Shown here in pieces: positions 11,701-23,722 of a stretch of DNA of 64,000 bases. The stretch's first letter is position 1, and the number at the start of each line of letters is the position of its first letter. The notes under the pieces are model-generated. The model had not been told where the DNA came from. It was given only the letters and a program-made list of their open reading frames with translations, and searched no databases. The position numbers and the translations under genes were made by a program. Origin of the DNA: Beaufortia kweichowensis (lineage: Eukaryota > Chordata > Actinopteri > Cypriniformes > Gastromyzontidae); the NCBI GenBank assembly GCA_019155185.1, contig CM032807.1, positions 15,412,200-15,476,199 on the forward strand, written 5' to 3'.

Positions 11701-14700
11701 AAACGGCCTGAATGGTGCAGTTTTTGTTGATCTGAGTTTTGGCTGCAAATGGGATTATGAGAGACATGATGCAGATCATTGGCTTGATCTCTCGAGCTGG
11801 TCTGCTTTTACATTCTGATCTGTCCAAGGTCAAAGAGTCATCTCCTAAATTACGTATTGCTGTATTGCTGACGTATTGTTCTCATAAGAGTGTATGGATT
11901 TAAGTTATGGATGTTTTATAAATAACTGCCAGTAAAGCAAGTTTATGCTCTTTATGAAATGAACAAAATTCTTTAGATTGTGATCTTGAGCCATCGTGAG
12001 GTCAACTAGTTTATCAAGTTGTGTTGGTTTTTCTTTATCACACTTTTTGTTTTAATTTTAATATGGATGGCATGCAGTTAAATCACCAGCGTACTAAAAC
12101 TAAAGGCCTGAAGTTGGTCAAATGTTTCCCCCTTAAACTAATACTTTTAAATGCAAATTGGAATGCGTTTCTTTCAATTTGCTGGTGTCAAGTGTTCAAC
12201 TCAAGAACACATCTTAGTACATATCCGTGAAGGTAAATATGATCCTAAATCAGACTCTTAAAATATAAAGCTAAAAAATATTTCTTATTTGTGTGGCAGT
12301 GCTCTTGAACGTCCAGTGTGAAACCATAGCAGCCCCGCTCTATGTCCTGAAGTCTGTAAGCAAATACTCTTTGTTTATAGAAGTTCTAGGGTTTCTTTTA
12401 GCAAACACCGGGTACATCGTAACCGGTCATGTCAGGTGCCCTCAACCGTTTGTGATCTTTGACTTGCTGGTAACATCAGAAACAGTCAACGGTGCCATGA
12501 CTTGGCATGACCTCTCCAAGAGGGCCGATGGGTTTCCAGATTCTAACAGGTTTCTTTACATGGCATCAAGGGCAAAGTGCAGAACAACCTTCACATAATG
12601 TTACATAATGTTTCAAACAGTCTACGTTCTTTGACATTAACTGAGTAACATGTGTTTCGGTTGACTTTAGTGACAGAATGGGGTGATGACGTGAGGCCAA
12701 TGTCTGAAGATGAAGCCATGGTCATAGTCAACCATCAAGCTACAGGAGATGTGTGCACCCTAATGATGTGCTTGCAGGACAAGGGCACGGTAAGCGCTCG
12801 TCCAAATGTTTTGAGTTGTATGCTACTGTGCTGGTGAGTTAAACCAAACTGGTTAAAGACGAGAGACGGACAAAATATGCACTGTTGGAAGACCAGGATT
12901 GGGAAACACTGGTTAGATTTGGTTAACTTGTGGTTGGTTATGCTTTGTTTGGGGTATGGGTTGTAAATTGTGCAGATTGTAATCAGATGTGCAATTTTTG
13001 TTTTCTCTAGGTTGTACGAAAGATGATGTGGTTAATGGACCATGTTTTTAAATATACCAATTTTGGAATTGTTTCCCTAATTCATGGAGATTTCTTCATC
13101 AGGCAGGTAAGACTTGTGTGCCTAAAATAATATGTTTTGTAACGTTATTGATTCAAGTTCTTACTGTAGCTTTGTGGAACATTTTGAATATAGAAGAAGG
13201 TTTCTTGGCTTTGTAGTCTTGAATGGTTTGCAAAGGGAAATTTATTTGACACATACTCATCTTAATCACCTACAGGGCAAAGCACATCGAGAAAAACAGC
13301 TTGTTTACCTGAAGGATCACCTGGACAAGTATTACTACAGTAGAGACAGGAAGTGGATAGTGCTGTTTCCTGAGGGCGGCTTCCTGAGAAAAAGGCGAGA
13401 GACGAGTCAGTCCTTCGCCAAAAAGAATGACTTGCCGTACTTGACTCACGTCACACTGCCACGGTTGGGTGCCACTCAGATTATCCTGAAGAACTTGGGA
13501 CCCCAGCAAGAAAACGGCATCCTGGGAACAGAGGGAAGCCCACCCAGTCAAAGTAAGAAAGCTTGCCTGATTTGTTTTTAGGTCGAACAGCTTGCTCTGT
13601 ATTTCCCAGGTTCCTCTGCTTAAAAATAACAACCTTGATGTGACATTCGTAGCACATACTTTACCTATACAAAACCATTTGATGTATTTATTTGTTAGAC
13701 CTGAAGTGCAAGTATAGAAATTTCAACGTTAAAGCTTCACTTTTCCAAGTTAAACTAGTTTTGGGCTAAGGGACATCCAAACAACACAACATGGTCCAGT
13801 TAGTTTGTAATGTTGACATTCTTAATCATGCAAACAGGTCATTGTAGGGTGCATAAAGTGTGTTCTGCTGTTTTTTTAAAAGCTTTCAACATCTAGATGG
13901 AAATGGGAACTGATTATGTGATTGCTGTAAAAATGGTCTTTATTGATACTTTTATTACTATTTTATTACTTTGTTATTACATATTATTTGTGTTATTACA
14001 TAGTCATTTTATGAAGCTGTGTGGTTCTCGCTTCTGTTACATCTGGAACACAAACCTCTTACACCTCAGAGCATATATTTACTCTTTATTGAAGGGCTTA
14101 ACCATAACACTAACACTAATACTTGTTTAACAAGATAATGACATGTGTAATTAGGTGTGTGGAGACAGGCATTATAATCTCATTATAATCTCATTATAAT
14201 ATAAAAGACATGCTTGCAGAGAAACAGCATTTTGTAAAATCTTGTCAAAGAAATATCCAACTATCCAACTAGTTTTTTTTCTCACAATATTTAGAATACA
14301 TTATGCAAGTCATATGAATGTTTACAGGTTTACTTTATTTGTATACTATGTGTGTATATTATCTATCCGTGTGTTTGCACAGTTGTCTGAAACCTGAGCC
14401 TCGTCGTAAGCATTTCAGTAGCCGGTGAACACTATGTAGGCTCCACCAATGATAAATTTACTTAATGTGTGTGAAAAAGATCCATACACTTATAAGAAGA
14501 TAGACAGAACCGTTTTCCAATATATAAAAAGCTGCTATTAAATGTAAGGGGTCTGTTCAGTTCATAAAATTTTAGTAACGGAACGTAAAAGGCAATTGTT
14601 GAGAAGGTACTGTGGAAAGTTTAAGGTTTAATGTTCAGTAATAAATGTGAATGAGTATCTTACAGTAAATCATATGAATGTATCTTCCCTCAGGTAGCAA

Positions 14701-17700
14701 AGCTAACGGACTCCAGTGGGTGATCGATGTGACTATAGCCTACCCTAATGCAAGACCCATGGATATTCAGACCTGGATTTTTGGTTACAGGGATCCAACA
14801 GTCACACACGTGCACTACAGGTAAGAAAAGTGTCTTTAACTCAAATCACACAACACAATTTATAGTCTTGTATTTATAGCTTACAAATATACACTCACTG
14901 TGAATTCTGGCTGAGGCCTAAATTCTCCTTTTGTGCCGTGACGGATGAGGGATCGAACCAGAAACATTCCTTTAAGCATTCCTGTGAATTTATTGGCAGG
15001 TGGGAGGGTGGTCACACTGGGTCAACAAACCGCTTGCCTTTCACACGTCAACAGAGATTTTTTTTTTCGTACTTTTGTTCTGCTTTTCACTGTATGCTGA
15101 TGCAGTCAGAGTCCAGACGGCTGTGATTTATGAGCTTCTCTTCACTTATACCAGCTCACTGACTGCGGTTTTATCCCCACACCCTCGCTGAGAAACAAAA
15201 GTGTCGAGTTAATGATGATTGGCAAAGAAAACGAATAATACAGACCTCGTGGTTTAACTTGGTTTGATTGCTTTGTGTTGGTCGCTTATTTTAAATTCAG
15301 GTTCATTACATTAAAAACGAATAATTCTTAGTGCACCTTGACGAGACTGAATCGTAGCTCATTTCAAACATTGAATGTTACTGAAGTGAACGTCCTTCCT
15401 GCTGAACGGCCACTGTTGCTCTTTTCACACTTTGTCTTATGACATCAGCTGGCAAAAGGAGATATATCCTTCATCACTTACTCTGATTTTAATTCTGACT
15501 GACTTTGAAGTGGCCTAACAAGCAAATCTTCTGTAAGCACTTGTATTTCTTGCCATGTTTAGTTTGGGATGATGCTAGGACACTGCCGGTACACTCGAGA
15601 CTGATGTTTGGAGGATGCTGTTTGTTTCACTTCAAGGCTTTCATGGCTCAAACACAATCAGATCAAACACAATGAGCTCATACATGTTCAAACAGTGTGT
15701 TTGCTCTTTCGTTTATGACACCTTGGTTTGCATAAGAACACTGTTCAGTGTTGACTCCTCTTACTCATGGTAGGGTTGGGTTGATACCGGTTGACAAGTT
15801 CGAATTTCTTTTCTTTTTTTTTGTACCCGCTTGAGTTTTGTTTGTACCACAGTTGCGCTAAATGCTGTTGCATGAGCATTCTATATAAAAGTTGATTCGA
15901 CACCGCATTTGGAGTGTAAGGCAATTTGCATTAAATGGATAATGTTGGAGCATTTTTATATTATTATCTTTTTGTTAATGATTATATGTACAAACATGTA
16001 GAAATATGTGTAAAGCTGTATGTGTAAGGGTGTGAAAAAAATTGTGTTAGTTGCAAATCCACTCTCATACCAAGCACAGTGTATTTTTCATTTTAGATGA
16101 TAAAGGCAATATTATTTTTATTTATTTTTGTAAAAAACAACAACAACACAATGTACCAGATCGATAAGCAGTATTGGTAAGAGTAGTGAAATTAAATCTA
16201 AAATCTTAACGATACCCATCCATATCTTACCCCCGTTGTACCTGCATTATGCAAACATACTAAAAGACAATTGACAATCCACTTTTTGCATCCTTAAAAA
16301 ACTTCAGTTAAATCATATTGCACTGCAACCCTGACTATAAGCGTATTGCGTAATTTAATTTCCAATATATTGCGCATTTTTAATATTGAGGAGCTCAAAT
16401 CCTATTCGTCATCATCAGAAATGACAGAGAGCGGCAGTAAGGAGAACTGATGGTGACACAGCAAGATTTAATTGGAGAAGATGCTTCATTTCAAGCAAGA
16501 CTGAATGACTCTTTAGGGAACAAACCACAATCTGCACATTCAGAATTTGTGTAAGCTTCACAATATATGATTACTTGAACTCTTACAAACAAGTCTTGCT
16601 TGGGTTGTTTTATAAAGTATTTGGACACTCATTATTCTGGGTCCAGCACGATCAAAAAAGAATTATTAATAGTTTGCCAACACAGCATAATGTGACAAAG
16701 CGTGTGATGGTGATAATCTTTATGGTCTGATATGATCCTCTAATCGTGTGAACACGTGATTCATTTTATAGATCTGTGTCTTGGCTGGTTGCGTGTATCC
16801 CGGGTGACTTCTGTTCCCAAGGCACATATTGCGTGTTATTGCCGGGCATTTTCTGGAATTTGTCCCCTAGGGCCTTATTACTCCACACCTATTGATTTGT
16901 GTGCCGTAGGTGGAAAATGAGTAAAGATAAACAAGTCAAAAGGAGGATAAGATATATAGATGCATGTACAGTATATTGTATGTTTTTATCAGTTGTACTT
17001 CACTTGCAAAAAATATAATCTTGTACCACATTAACGTTCCTGATTGTGACAATAATTAGTACCATATAAAAGCATATGCAGCTGTTTATTTATGCTATAT
17101 GTATTACATGGCTGTTTAATTACATTACATAAGTCATTAAATGGACATGTAATAATAACTCTTGAGTTTATTATTTCACTATGTGAGAGGAAACCACAGT
17201 GATTTATTTTGGATCGGTTTCATCATAATGATCCACTGACTGTATATTATTCACTGCTTCTTTTCAAACACTCATCCGTCTTTATCTGTATGAATATATT
17301 AATGGTGATTTTGGCACAAAGATGGTTCCTGGTCGTCTACTATCATTAGTGTCCTATATAGCTGAATACATCAGTTTATGTATAAGTGAATGTAGTTAAT
17401 TATTTATTTGAAGTAAAGGTTTGTTCAAGTTCAGGAAATGATGATTTTGTAATATGTTGCCAGGCACACTCTCTCTGTACTATTGTGTGTTTGTAAGAGA
17501 CATTTACAGTTTCTCGTTTACCCGTTTCGCAGTGTTTGCCGACAGTTTGTATACGCGTAAATCAGCAGAAACGTAAAGCCTGTCAGACTGTTGAGTGCTC
17601 AGCAGTGTATAAAGCTGAGCTCTCCACTTCATCCTGCTAACAGCGAGAGATACCAGAAAGGCTCATCTCTTTTCTAAAGTGCCTGCATTTTCACATCTTG

Positions 17701-18820
17701 GGTCTTTATTCCTTTTCTTGGCTTTTCTTTTGTGAGAACAGGATTGTAAAGCAATACTGGGGATCGGGCTGTTGCGAGTCAGGTTTGAACTCGTTGACTC
17801 CACGTGAGCCGTTACTATATAGTTCAATTCAAGTGTATTTCTGTTGCACCTTTTACAATTTTGCATTGTTGTCAAGCAGCTTAATAATATTAATAAACAT
17901 ATTAGACAATTTTTTGATTTGCAAAACAAAATTCTGATTGGAATTTCCGTGGTCGAAGTGTGACCTGCTGATACAGTTTTTTGCCAATTGGAATTTTCTT
18001 TCTAAGAACATACAAACATATAGAAACAAAAATAAACTTTTCTTCAATTTTCATAATAAAAGAAATGGTTAAACATTACCTGATCTTCTCCTACCTAAAC
18101 ACAAATGTGCTCTGTGACTTGAAAGAGGTAGAAAAAACAATTGAACTGAAACTGAAAATGAGTTCCTGTATATAACAAACATTAAACTGTCTTGTTTTTC
18201 TGAATAAAACTGAAGCGTACAATACCATAATAATAGACTTATTGGGTGATAATTAAATAAAAAGACACTTTCTTTGTTGCAAACATATATAGGTGTAGTA
18301 TGTATAATATGTTTTTGTTCTCTTTATTATAAAACGATGAGAAAATGAACTTTTTTGTTTTACAATGCAATCCAAAAAACCACACAGATGTAATATAATG
18401 TCACTCATCTGGAGCCTGAATTGCATGTTTTATCATGTTTATATTGTAATTGATTGATTCATAATTAAATGTATGTTTGTAGGATATACCCTATAAAGGA
18501 TGTGCCAGCAGAAACAGAAGCCCTGACAGATTGGCTGTATCAGCGATTTGTGGAAAAGGAGAAACTTTTGGCGCACTTCTACAAGACAGGTATGAAACAA
18601 ATCTGTAAGCTGTAAATATTCATCCTTCAACTACATTTAAACTCTCCGTCCATCTTCCCTTTCTCTCGCAGGAACTTTCCCTCCACTAGACGGCCAGAAG
18701 GAGACGGGCTCCCGAAATATGACCCTCAACAACGTCTGGCTGTTTTTCGTCCAAACGTTCGCCTTCGCCTCAGGCTACATGTGGTACAGCATTCTACATC
18801 ACGTCTACTGCTGGTTCTGA
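8774..18820 (+). CDS. lpgat1: Lysophosphatidylglycerol acyltransferase 1, complete
   Basis: Coding exons 8774-9011, 12671-12789, 13011-13106, 13276-13552, 14694-14820, 18483-18589 and 18672-18820 join in phase with GT-AG borders to give 370 residues, the human length. The enzyme is a membrane-bound acyl-CoA lysophospholipid acyltransferase of the PlsC/AGPAT superfamily, placed in the endoplasmic reticulum. Seen here: a hydrophobic N-terminal segment (about residues 20-60), the catalytic NHX4D box as NHQATGD (His101, Asp106), the FPEG block at 182-185 followed by GFLRKRRETS, and a hydrophobic C-terminal segment (NNVWLFFVQTFAFASGYMWY). The start codon lies 15 bases after the acceptor and matches the family N terminus. 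nek2 follows on the same strand, as in human. All signature residues are present and no frame defect was seen. Confidence 0.97.
9256..9399. mobile_element. Partial copy of the TTAA element, inverted
   Basis: Reads in the opposite orientation to the 21.9 kb copy. It carries AAATGTCAACCGTACCATGA, GGTTTTCATCATACTGATAG and GTGAGGTCTCTCTCAAG, then ends near TTAGTTTATG. Confidence 0.55.
10980..11345. mobile_element. Partial copy of the TTAA element
   Basis: Aligns by eye with 21920-22470 in the same orientation. Shared landmarks are AATACCCAAC, TTTCAAAGAACAT, the run around GTTATGG...GACAATTC, and TCAGTATGATGAAAACC. Confidence 0.6.
12300..12598 (+). other. Candidate alternative terminal exon inside lpgat1 intron
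   Basis: An acceptor at 12298-12299 is followed by an open frame of about 99 codons in the phase set by the first coding exon (9011 donor), ending at a TAA. Spliced this way the protein would be truncated before the catalytic box. The translated stretch (for example VQCETIAAPLYVLKSVSKYS) is not a recognised family. It may be a chance frame or a decayed transposon piece. Confidence 0.2.
14821..18482. other. lpgat1 intron between coding exons 5 and 6
   Basis: Long intron with no supported exon. Around 17817-17895 there is a fragment like the dispersed cyprinid repeat that opens TTCAATTCAAGT and ends near AAGCAGCTT. Confidence 0.5.
17817..17895. repeat. Dispersed fish repeat fragment
   Basis: The order TTCAATTCAAGTGTATTT, CTTTTACAATTTTGCATTGT and TCAAGCAGCTT matches a repeat seen very often in cyprinid introns. 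The class is not assigned. Confidence 0.35.
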
Positions 18821-20800
18821 GGAGACCGTAACAACGCTGGATGGAGGAGGAGAAGCCAGAGACCAAGAGCCCAGATCGCCATTCTCCTCTGCTGGACGGT
18901 TGAATGTACCCGCAGGACGTCTCGAGCCGCTGTATTCCATCACGGCCCCCATCCTTACTTCGGACAGACACATCCACTCGATCCCATCTGCCCGTGCAGA
19001 CATGCGTTTATCCTTTAGATTTGCATAGAACCAGTACAACTTGTTTACACATTCGCGCTCACATGCAGAGAAAAAATTATGCACATCTCATTGTTTACTC
19101 GTGCACACGTGGACACACCTCTTTTATGGTTTTCCTTTTTACTTACAATCAAAATTTAGGCTCAGGAAAAGTCAGAGATAGATCTGTCATGTCTTTCTTT
19201 TTCACGTCTCGCCATGTGAGCTCCCCAGTTTTATCTTTGAGACATCAAACAGGATTCGACTGATTTTTTTCAGAGACTTCTGTCCTGTTTGGAAAAGCCT
19301 CCCGTGGCTTACTTTGCACTATGAATCCCCCCGGTGTGCGCCGTCCTCGTCTCCTTCCTTCCTCGTGGCCGTTTTGTCTCGTGTCAACCGTATCGTCAGT
19401 ATTGAAAGATGGTAGAACGATCATGCTGTTTACACCGACCGGACGAACTTTGGGGGAAATCATCGTAAAGAAGATCGTATAAAACCAGGAGACGGAATCC
19501 TTCGGGGACTTTACGCAATCGACGCCATACAGACACATCTAAAACTGCCACATGACAGATTCAGTAGGAAAAACACCCCTCATCTCCAAAGTTTTACAAA
19601 TACTTAAGCCATATGCTTATATCTTAGGGTTGAAGGGGGCGGACGTTCTACTGACCCAACTTGTTTTTTGTTCATTGTTCTAAAAAAATGTTTTTAATTT
19701 TGTTCATGTTTTTGTTTTTGGTCCCATTTCTGTAAATGTGACAGCGTAACCTGCCTGTGTGATTGTGCGACTGCCCTTTTCTGCCCTGTGTTTTAGATGC
19801 ACCGTCTGGTAGCTTCACGTTATATCAGTGTGTTGGCAAATATCGAGATTTTAATTTAGTCAAGTTCTTTATCCTTATTGTGTGTTTAATCTTTTACAGA
19901 AGGAGTCAGAGCCGTATCGATGTTGAGTTCGTTGGTTTCGGCATTTTCGAAGTACCGTGAATGTTTAGGGCGAAGGCAAAACACTGACGGGCCGTCTGTC
20001 CCGGCAGGTGCCGTAATCGCTCTTTTCGTCTGCCGTTTGGCTTTTTCGTGTTCGTCAAGAGAACCGTTGTTTCGCAACTGCTGCCGGACAGAAGGAGATT
20101 TTTTGTGTGGAGGCACAAAATGTTTTAGACTAGCTTTAGACTATCTTGAGGAAAACCGATCCGAGCCAAAAGGAAATGTTTTCCACAAGCTCGAGACAAA
20201 ATTGCTAAAAGCATAATGTTTTCCATGCGTGAAATTGGACCTGCGTGTTTATGGGGAGAATGCCATGCGTTTTCCTCGTCTCGAGATGGAATATGGGAGT
20301 GGTCCAGCAATAATGTACTCAAAAAATAACATCGGAACACGATGCTTAGATGTACAAATTAGGTATTTGTAGTTGAAAGCGCTGCACCGTTTTGTCACTT
20401 CCCCCTTGACCTACGCCATGTCACCTGTGAAAGTGAACTTTGTTTCCATAGCTTGCCAGACTGAAATGTGAATGACGCCACAGGACTAAAGCTAAAGCCA
20501 AGTTAGATGCGGACTGCATTCGGAGCAGGCTACGTCACCGTAAACCTCACCGCCAGGAGCTCCCGTCAGACGTGAGAGACATTGGTTTCCTCTGTCCGAC
20601 GGAGACGTAACATTGTTTTCTTAAGTATGGTTTTATGTTGGAAAAAAATGTGAGATATATCTATATATTAGCAATTTAACCAAATTACAATAGAATGGTC
20701 CATAAATTTCATTTTGTATTCCTGTTTCTCTTCCTAGCTACCCAGCCATTTTACAACACACAAATTAATTGTGCTGGAATAAAAGTCATGCGCAACAGTG
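18821..20800 (+). other. lpgat1: lpgat1 3' UTR
   Basis: A gene-free stretch after the stop codon that ends with a canonical AATAAA at 20778-20783. No other gene interrupts it. Its open frames on both strands look like chance. Confidence 0.6.
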
Positions 20801-21857
20801 ACCCCAGACTCTTCTCTAAGTGTTATTGATCTGAAGTGTTTAGCGCAGATACATTTGTTCATCTAGACGTAACGTCATTTGGACCCTTTCTACAGCGGGC
20901 CGGCGAGAGGAGTAAACAGTTCCATTTCCTCAAATATACACAAATGTTGACTGCGTTTATCAGCCCTGATATTTGTATAATTTATGAGAAATGTATTGAT
21001 GTTTATCAAAACATTTACACCATTTATGGTCAGTCTGTAACCCTGATGACCATTCTGTTGGATTTTATTGACTTCCTTTAACTTCAGAATAATTCTTCAG
21101 AATAATGTAGTATTTTATTACATTTTCGTTTTGTGTAAACTGCTAAAAATATCCAAATTGCACAAAATTAAACAATTTTCTTGAGATTTGTAGCAGGATT
21201 GTGAAACTCAAAATAAATGCTAATTGAAATGGCACATATAACATTTAGACTGACGTTCTGATATGGACAATTTATTTTATTCTAAAAAAAAAAAGCTCTG
21301 TTTATACAAAGATCTGCTGTCACGATGGAGTCGACAGAAACATCCTTTACCGTTTAATCCTGAATAAACTGTAGTTTTCTAAAAACATACATTTTGTTTA
21401 GACATAAATATTAAAACTTAATAGAAAAAGTATTAAGTGCAATAATAAAAATTCTGTTGAGGGATGTTCCACATGTTTTTGCATGAGTGCTTTTGTTTCC
21501 ACAAAGCCCAAACCCGTGCCTGGCGTGGTTGTTAAACCATTCTGTTCTCCGGGCTTCTGTTCGGCAGGAGCCTGTAAAACCACAAGGCACACAGGCCGAA
21601 GATGAATGTCAAAGCCCTCGTGTATTTACTGTGAGCCAACCGCAAGAATCCCATTGGTCCCTGTGTGTACATAATGCAAGCTGAGCAACAGAATCCCTGA
21701 GGCTTTCAGCACATACGGTAAAAGATGACCATTAGGGTCTCCGGGTACTTTTTTGTTGGCTGATGTTGGGTTACATTTTCGTAATTTGTTTAGCCAAATT
21801 TAACTTCACTGCTTAGCATTGAATAATGGATCTATGGATGTTGTTGGCAGTAAATAC

Positions 21858-22582
21858 TTAAAGGAATAATTTATCATTTATTCAACCTCATGCCATCCTA
21901 GATATTTGACTTCCAGCTTTATGGATGTGACGTTTTAGTCAAAACTTGAAATATAAATTCTTAGATAATGTAATTATTACCAATATATTGAATCATCTGT
22001 TTATATTTTAATTAACCCCTGTTAACAGAGTCCAGAAATCAGAAAAATATCAGTCTATACACAAGAGTTCTGTTTAAGATGAGGAAAATATAAATGTCAT
22101 AGATATGTCAAAAAAGAACACATTTGTGAGAGGCAACATACTTTTTTTTGTAAAGGAATGTTGTTAAGTAAAATGCACAAACCAGAAGCAATAATACCCA
22201 ACAAATAGACAAAAACTGATGACTTTTCAAAGAACATCAAATAGTTACTATGTTAACAATCCACATTTATGAGAAATATGTTCCGTTATGGATGTGACAA
22301 TTCGGAAAGCAGCCTGACCATAGACAATTATGCTAAAAAAATAATATTAAAAGCTTTTAAAACGTTGAGGAAGACCTCATATGGGTATTCAAGCCACCAA
22401 ATATCTGAGCTATCATTATCAGTATGGTGAAAACCTTTGATAAAAACTTCATGGTGAGGTTGACATTTGCAGGGAATTTCTCGTGTAGGTCCAAAAATGT
22501 TTCAAGAAGCACATCTAACCACCATAAAAGTAATCCCGTGTCTTGTGACTTGTCATGATATTTGGGTGAACTACTCCTTTAA
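21858..22582. mobile_element. Non-autonomous DNA transposon with TTAA ends, about 725 bp
   Basis: The left end reads TTAAAGGAATAATT and the right end is its near-perfect inverted copy (AACTACTCCTTTAA); 12 of 14 bases pair. TTAA at both borders would fit a TTAA target site, as used by piggyBac and Kolobok elements. There is no long open frame, so the element is non-autonomous. Partial copies of its interior occur at 9256-9399, 10980-11345, 36705-37210 and 46476-46800. A short terminal piece occurs near 27034-27075. Confidence 0.6.
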
Positions 22583-22970
22583 TGTCTTTTTTGTATCTTG
22601 AACACAATGTTGCACCTTATGAGGGTGAATTGGAAGCCGAACAGCTTCTATAAAATGCACATTGATTTGTAATCTGTACTGGTCTGATGCTACTTGATGC
22701 AAAATGAAAATATAAATACTTTAAAGGTACAATTATTTTATAAATTAGAAACGATAGAATGAAAGGGTTTTTACAAGTCCATTGTTCACAAAGCCTTTTG
22801 TCCCTTTACTCCACCCAACCAAGGTGTCCACAGGATATGAGTTTCACGTGAACTTTGCTCCAGCCACACCCGATCACAACTACAAACTCTCCATTGACAC
22901 CACGTGGACGAGCATTCACCCTGCAGCGTGTGCGTGTCCAGAAAAAAACAACAATTTATGTGCATGTATT

Positions 22971-23295
22971 TGTTAAAATGTGTCAGACATTAGAATAATC
23001 ATTTAATAATAATTAAATAATGCATTTCAATATGAAAATAATTAGAATTTAATGTAATTTTATGGTCGCAATGCTAGTTGTTAAAATGTGTCAGACATTG
23101 GAATAATAATTAAATAATGCATTTCAATATGTAAATAATTAGAATTTAATGTAGTTTTATGGTCGCAATGCTAGTTGTTAAAATGTGTTAAAATGTGTCA
23201 GACATTGGAATAATCATTTAATAATAATTAAATAATGCATTTCAATATGAAAATAATTAGAATTTTATGTAATTTTATGGTCGCAGTGCTAGTTG
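22971..23295. repeat. Tandem repeat, three copies of about 108 bp
   Basis: Each unit opens with TGTTAAAATGTGTCAGACAT and ends near TTTTATGGTCGCAATGCTAG. Units begin near 22971, 23079 and 23177, the third with a short internal duplication of the opening. Differences are a few substitutions and short indels, so the duplication is fairly recent. It lies just upstream of the nek2 promoter. Confidence 0.9.
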
Positions 23296-23399
23296 CTGTT
23301 TTAAATTTTTACTTTTATTTTGTCACATCGGTCAAAATTAAATATTACACTAAAAAGTGTCGTAAGCACGTTATAAGGTGAGCTGTACCTTTAAGACGC

Positions 23400-23722
23400 T
23401 CTTCCGCTGTTCCCGGGCGATCTCGCGGTTCTTCGGCGCTTGGAAACGTGCAAACGGTGTGTTAAGTCGACCAATGAAATCACCGCCTGCGACATAACTC
23501 AGCCAATCAGAGGCCAGAGTTTCTGTGCACGTTTGAAATCGGCTGGTTTGTTTCTCATCTCAACACAAACAAGGAACTGCGGCGTGTTTATATCTCAAAC
23601 TATCGAGAGTTATACGGAAGTGCAGTAGTGAGTAATTGCAGTTTTTTCAAGTGCATAAACTGCTGTTTGTGTGAGTGTAATGAGTGAACATGTGAAATAA
23701 TTGACTTGTGTTTGTGTGTAAG
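23400..23722 (+). promoter_or_regulatory. nek2: nek2 promoter with paired CCAAT boxes and a CHR-like site
   Basis: Two CCAAT boxes lie at 23471-23475 and 23503-23507, 32 bases apart, followed by TTTGAA at 23532-23537. Paired CCAAT boxes (NF-Y) spaced about 30 bases from each other and from a TTTGAA CHR are the known layout of G2/M cell-cycle promoters, and mammalian NEK2 is such a gene. The stretch is CpG-richer than its flanks. The start codon lies at 23723 and no TATA box was seen. Confidence 0.6.

Larger units (their letters stand above)
9012..12299. other. lpgat1 intron between coding exons 1 and 2
   Basis: Non-coding AT-rich DNA. It holds two fragments of the dispersed element described separately (9256-9399 and, inverted, 10980-11345). 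No gene on either strand was supported. Confidence 0.55.
20801..23390. other. Intergenic region lpgat1 - nek2
   Basis: Contains a full-length TTAA-flanked element (21858-22582) and a three-copy tandem repeat (22971-23295). No gene supported. Confidence 0.6.

Noticed and set aside
11513..11818. Plus-strand open frame of 101 codons in an lpgat1 intron
   Set aside because: No family resemblance, and its phase and borders do not fit the lpgat1 exons.
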